Assembly (NCBI GenBank): GCA_031255425.1
Contig: JAIRSN010000042.1
Location: 1-9,153 of the forward strand
Direction of reading: 5' to 3'
DNA: 9,153 nt
Source: Dysgonamonadaceae bacterium
GTDB taxonomy: Bacteria; Bacteroidota; Bacteroidia; Bacteroidales; Azobacteroidaceae
Both the position numbers and the translations under genes were made by a program. Below the pieces are notes generated by a model. The model was not told where the DNA came from, made no database searches, and worked only from the letters and a program-made list of their open reading frames with translations. Shown here in pieces: positions 6,811 to 9,153 of the stretch (the first letter of the stretch is position 1; every line of letters starts with the position of its first letter).

Positions 6811-7194
6811 ATGAAAAAAGTGTTTTTTTTAGCGATTGTGTGTTTATTTAATTTGGCAATTTACGCACAAACTACGGGGGCTCCCATCGTTTTTAATGTG
6901 ACGACGCATGATTTTGGCGAAATTCAACAGGGTGTGCCGCAAAAGGCTGTCTTTGAATTTACGAATACCGGTACGGATCCGGTGTCTATCCAAAATGTGC
7001 AACCTTCCTGCAACTGCACAACGCCCGAATGGACGAAAGAGCCTGTTGAAGCGGGTCAAAAGGGGAGCGTACAGGTGACTTTCAGCGCCGAAAAGGCTGG
7101 GGCTTTCAATAAATCGTTGAAGGTAATCGTCAGCGGAAAAGCGGAGCCGATCGTGCTGTACCTCAAAGGAACTGTGAAGGGTGCGGAGAAATAA
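6811..7194 (+). CDS. Secreted DUF1573 domain protein
   Basis: This 127-aa exported protein has a clear signal peptide: KK at 2-3, a hydrophobic core (about 4-17) and a likely cleavage after IYA (17-19). The mature part is one DUF1573 domain, an Ig/ASH-like beta-sandwich common in Bacteroidota. The hallmark blocks are HDFGEIQQG (33-41), FEFTNTGTDPVSI (48-60), PSCNCTTPEW (65-74) and GSVQVTFSAEKAGAFNKSL (85-103). The two cysteines of the CNC motif (C67, C69) are typical of the family. It lacks the lipobox cysteine of a lipoprotein, so it is predicted to be periplasmic. The biochemical role of such single-domain proteins is unknown. The gene stands alone on the plus strand, divergent from nqr and convergent with nadB, and ends at its own terminator. 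Confidence 0.93.
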   Translation: MKKVFFLAIVCLFNLAIYAQTTGAPIVFNVTTHDFGEIQQGVPQKAVFEFTNTGTDPVSIQNVQPSCNCTTPEWTKEPVEAGQKGSVQVTFSAEKAGAFNKSLKVIVSGKAEPIVLYLKGTVKGAEK

Positions 7195-7217
7195 GCCCGC
7201 CTGATTTCCATGATCTT

Positions 7218-7258
7218 CAACATCGTCTGACGCCATCTGTCAGGCGATGTTGTTTTTT
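7218..7258 (+). terminator. Intrinsic terminator of the DUF1573 gene, overlapping the nadB 3' end
   Basis: CAACATCG (7218-7225), T, CTGAC (7227-7231) pairs with GTCAG (7239-7243), G, CGATGTTG (7245-7252). This is a 13-bp stem plus a central T-G pair, with a 7-nt loop, followed by six T (7253-7258). It starts 23 nt after the DUF1573 stop at 7194. The right arm and T-tract are the final codons and stop (7240-7242) of the convergent nadB. On the minus strand no T-run follows, so it is an efficient-looking terminator only for the plus strand. Confidence 0.9.
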
Positions 7259-8814
7259 CCGGGGTAATCGATCGTGTAATGCAAGCCCCGGCTTTCTTTC
7301 CGTTCCATCGCTTGCTTGATCACCAGATAGCCGACGTTCACAATGTTCCGCAGTTCGCAGATGTCTTTTGAAACGGTGGAACGGACAAAGAGGTTTTCCG
7401 TCTCGCGGTAAATAATTTCCAGGCGTTCGAAGGCGCGCTCCAGGCGCAGGTTCGAGCGGACAATCCCGACGTAATTGCTCATAATGGATCCGACTTCTTT
7501 GGCGCTCTGCGTAATCAGTACCATCTCTTCGGTCAGCGAGGTGCCTCTGTCGTTCCACTTGGGGATTTCGTTTTTGAATGTGTAGCGGTTCAGGTGGGCG
7601 AGGGAATGCCTGGCGGCAGCGTCGGCGTAGACGATCGCCTCGATCAGGGAGTTGGATGCCAGGCGGTTTGCGCCGTGCAAGCCCGTACAGGAACATTCGC
7701 CGGCGGCATACAGGCGGTTAATCGTTGTCCGGGCGTCCAGGTCGACCACGATGCCGCCGCAAAGGTAATGCGCTGCGGGCGCGACCGGGATGTAATCCTT
7801 CGTGATGTCTATGCCTTCGCTTATGCATTTTTCGTAGATGGTGGGGTATTCTTTTTTTGTTTCTTCCGGATTTTTATGCGTCACGTCTAAATAGACAAAG
7901 TCGCTTCCGCTGCTTTTCATCTCGCTGTCGATGGCCCGGGCAACAATGTCGCGCGGCGCCAGGGAGCCTCTTTTGTCGTATTTATGCATAAATTCTTCCC
8001 CGTTGCGTGTGCGCAAAACGCCGCCGTAGCCCCGCATGGCTTCCGTGATCAGAAAAGAAGGGCGCTCCATCGGGTTGTAGAGGGCGGTGGGATGAAACTG
8101 GACAAACTCCATGTCTTTCACCAGGCCTTTTGCCCGGTAAACAATCGCGATGCCGTCGCCGGTGGCGACCAGGGGGTTGGTCGTCGTCTGGTAGATGTTC
8201 CCGATTCCTCCTGTGCAGATCATGGTTACTTTGGAAAGGAAGGTGTGAATCTCGTTGGTGCTTTCGTCCAGTGCATAAGCGCCGTAACATTCGATGTCCG
8301 GCGTGTCTTTCGTCACTTTTTCGCCCAGATGGTGTTGGGTCAGGATTTCGATGGCAAAGTGATGATCGAAGACGTGGACGTTCGGGTGATGCTTGATGGC
8401 GCGGATCAGGCTTTCCTGTATTTCCTGTCCGGTATTGTCTTTGTGGTGCAGGATGCGGAATTCGGAATGTCCGCCTTCGCGGTGCAGGTCGAAATCGCCT
8501 TGGGGATCTTTGTCGAAATCTACTCCCCAGCGAATCAGTTCGCCAATCTGCCGGGGGGCTTCCCGGACGACTTTCTCGACGACTTGCTTATTGCAAATGC
8601 CGTCGCCGGCGATTAATGTATCCTGAATGTGTTTTTCAAAATCGTCCCAGGGAAGTGTTACGGATGCTATGCCGCCCTGGGCGTAAAACGTGTTGGCGTC
8701 TTCGAGCGTGGTTTTGCAGAGCAATGCTACGCTGCCTTTGTCTGCTACTTTCAACGCATAACTCATGCCGGCGATGCCGGATCCTATGACGAGAAAATCA
8801 AATGTGTGTACCAT
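7240..8814 (-). CDS. nadB: L-aspartate oxidase (quinolinate synthetase B)
   Basis: NadB oxidises L-aspartate to iminoaspartate with FAD; O2 or, in anaerobes, fumarate accepts the electrons. NadA then makes quinolinate for NAD synthesis. The 524-aa cytosolic flavoprotein belongs to the succinate dehydrogenase/fumarate reductase flavoprotein family. It has the FAD dinucleotide fold GSGIAGMS (11-18), NTFYAQGGIA (41-50), substrate-region HREGGHSEFR (111-120), ATGDG (217-221), QFHPTAL (239-245), catalytic-region LAPRDIVARAI (285-295, R288), AAHYLCGGI (347-355) and GECSCTGLHGANRLASNSL (372-390). A helical C-terminal domain follows. REGGHS is the NadB signature that separates it from fumarate reductases. 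The length is typical (about 520-540). The ATG at 8814 lies behind a good -7 box. nadA and nadC are not in the window, so the gene is monocistronic here. Confidence 0.96.
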   Translation of the reverse strand: MVHTFDFLVIGSGIAGMSYALKVADKGSVALLCKTTLEDANTFYAQGGIASVTLPWDDFEKHIQDTLIAGDGICNKQVVEKVVREAPRQIGELIRWGVDFDKDPQGDFDLHREGGHSEFRILHHKDNTGQEIQESLIRAIKHHPNVHVFDHHFAIEILTQHHLGEKVTKDTPDIECYGAYALDESTNEIHTFLSKVTMICTGGIGNIYQTTTNPLVATGDGIAIVYRAKGLVKDMEFVQFHPTALYNPMERPSFLITEAMRGYGGVLRTRNGEEFMHKYDKRGSLAPRDIVARAIDSEMKSSGSDFVYLDVTHKNPEETKKEYPTIYEKCISEGIDITKDYIPVAPAAHYLCGGIVVDLDARTTINRLYAAGECSCTGLHGANRLASNSLIEAIVYADAAARHSLAHLNRYTFKNEIPKWNDRGTSLTEEMVLITQSAKEVGSIMSNYVGIVRSNLRLERAFERLEIIYRETENLFVRSTVSKDICELRNIVNVGYLVIKQAMERKESRGLHYTIDYPGKNNIA

Positions 8815-8838
8815 CGGTTATTGTTTTTATTCGGATGG

Positions 8839-8846
8839 CAAAATTA
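8839..8846 (-). promoter_or_regulatory. -7 element of the nadB promoter
   Basis: The minus strand reads TAATTTTG, an exact match to TAnnTTTG. It ends 24 nt before the nadB ATG at 8814, the same distance as the box in front of nqrA, giving a leader of about 20 nt. No TTTG stands 19-21 nt upstream, so the -33 element is weak or absent. Confidence 0.6.
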
Positions 8847-8894
8847 CGACTTTCTTTTTGAAATAATTATTGTCCCGGGCAAACGTATTTAATT

Positions 8895-8910
8895 TTTGAG
8901 ACTGCTCAAA
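8895..8910. promoter_or_regulatory. Small perfect inverted repeat upstream of nadB
   Basis: TTTGAG-ACTG-CTCAAA is a perfect 6-bp inverted repeat with a 4-nt centre, about 50 bp upstream of the nadB -7 box. It could be an operator or a weak hairpin. I do not recognise it as the site of any named NAD regulator, and function is not shown by the sequence. Confidence 0.25.
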
Positions 8911-8948
8911 GACATTATACCCTGTATCCCAACCTCATTACCTCATCG

Positions 8949-9138
8949 AAATATAAAAGCGGCTGCGCCGCCGAGTTACGGCTGCGCCTTCGGCTTGCCT
9001 GATTTTTCTTTTTGCCTTGATGCAAAAAGAACCAAAAAAGATCAAGGCTTGGCTTCTTGGCGGACCGCTCTGATACCGCCGGCTAAACGGATTACAACTC
9101 GCTTCGCTCAAACAGGCGGCGCAGCCGCTTTTATATTT
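8949..9138. repeat. 190-bp hairpin-rich element with perfect 24-bp terminal inverted repeats
   Basis: The ends are a perfect 24-bp inverted repeat. The left arm (8949-8972) starts AAATATAAAAGCGG; the right arm (9115-9138) ends CCGCTTTTATATTT. Inside are a direct repeat CGGCTGCGCC (8960-8969 and 8979-8988), a hairpin CTTTTTGC/GCAAAAAG (8008+1000, that is 9008-9015 with 9022-9029), an alternative stem GCCTTGAT/ATCAAGGC (9014-9021 with 9041-9048), and GGCGG/CCGCC (9059-9063 with 9076-9080). It encodes nothing and carries no transposase. It resembles a non-autonomous MITE or REP-like dispersed repeat, and its pieces look like intergenic repeats I have seen in Bacteroidota genomes. No target-site duplication is evident. 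Copy number cannot be judged from one window. Confidence 0.6.
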
Positions 9139-9153
9139 TTGGGAGGCACGGCG

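Larger units (their letters stand above)
8815..9153. other. Gene-free right end: nadB promoter plus inverted-repeat element
   Basis: No reading frame of family character lies in these 339 nt. The first part (8815-8948) is A/T-rich and holds the nadB -7 box (8839-8846), an AATAATTATT palindrome (8862-8871) and the small inverted repeat at 8895-8910. The second part is occupied by the hairpin-rich element at 8949-9138. The window ends 15 nt after it. Confidence 0.6.

Noticed and set aside
7984..8616. 210-codon plus-strand frame opposite nadB
   Set aside because: It is antisense to a well-supported gene and has no domain I recognise.
8949..9138. Inverted-repeat element as a CRISPR array or attachment site
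   Set aside because: There are no evenly spaced direct repeats with unique spacers, and no integrase or tRNA end is next to it.

Overview
The window looks like chromosomal DNA from a member of the Bacteroidota, probably Bacteroidales. This rests on the Bacteroidota-type -7 element TAnnTTTG upstream of several genes, little visible Shine-Dalgarno signal at the starts, a complete Na+-translocating NQR operon, a secreted DUF1573 protein, and NadB-type NAD synthesis. I cannot name a genus. Almost everything coding is core metabolism; I see no defence island, phage, transposase or CRISPR.

Layout, left to right. A tRNA-Ser(UGA) gene sits at the left edge on the minus strand, with a possible promoter and a short leader. 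Next, also on the minus strand, is a small acidic DUF2185/Imm33-like protein (233-577). It lies 36 nt behind nqrF and could be read as the last gene of the nqr transcript. The minus-strand operon nqrA-B-C-D-E-F fills 614-6386 with gaps of 5-48 nt and one 4-nt ATGA overlap (nqrB/nqrC). A 424-nt divergent intergenic region (6387-6810) holds a good nqrA promoter, a second possible promoter box, and two imperfect hairpins. A secreted DUF1573 protein (6811-7194, plus strand) follows. Its intrinsic terminator runs into the last codons of nadB (7240-8814, minus strand), which converges on it. The right end (8815-9153) has no gene; it holds the nadB promoter and a 190-bp hairpin-rich element bounded by perfect 24-bp inverted repeats.

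How the genes work together. The six Nqr subunits form one membrane enzyme that oxidises NADH, passes electrons through FAD, [2Fe-2S], the NqrD/E iron centre, two covalent FMNs and riboflavin to quinone, and pumps Na+ outward. All the cofactor-binding motifs I looked for are present, so the complex looks functional. NadB starts de novo synthesis of the NAD that this enzyme uses, but the two loci have separate promoters and no operon link here.

No clearly new system is visible. The items most worth a second look are the inverted-repeat element at 8949-9138, the immunity-like gene without a visible toxin, and the structured region upstream of nqrA.
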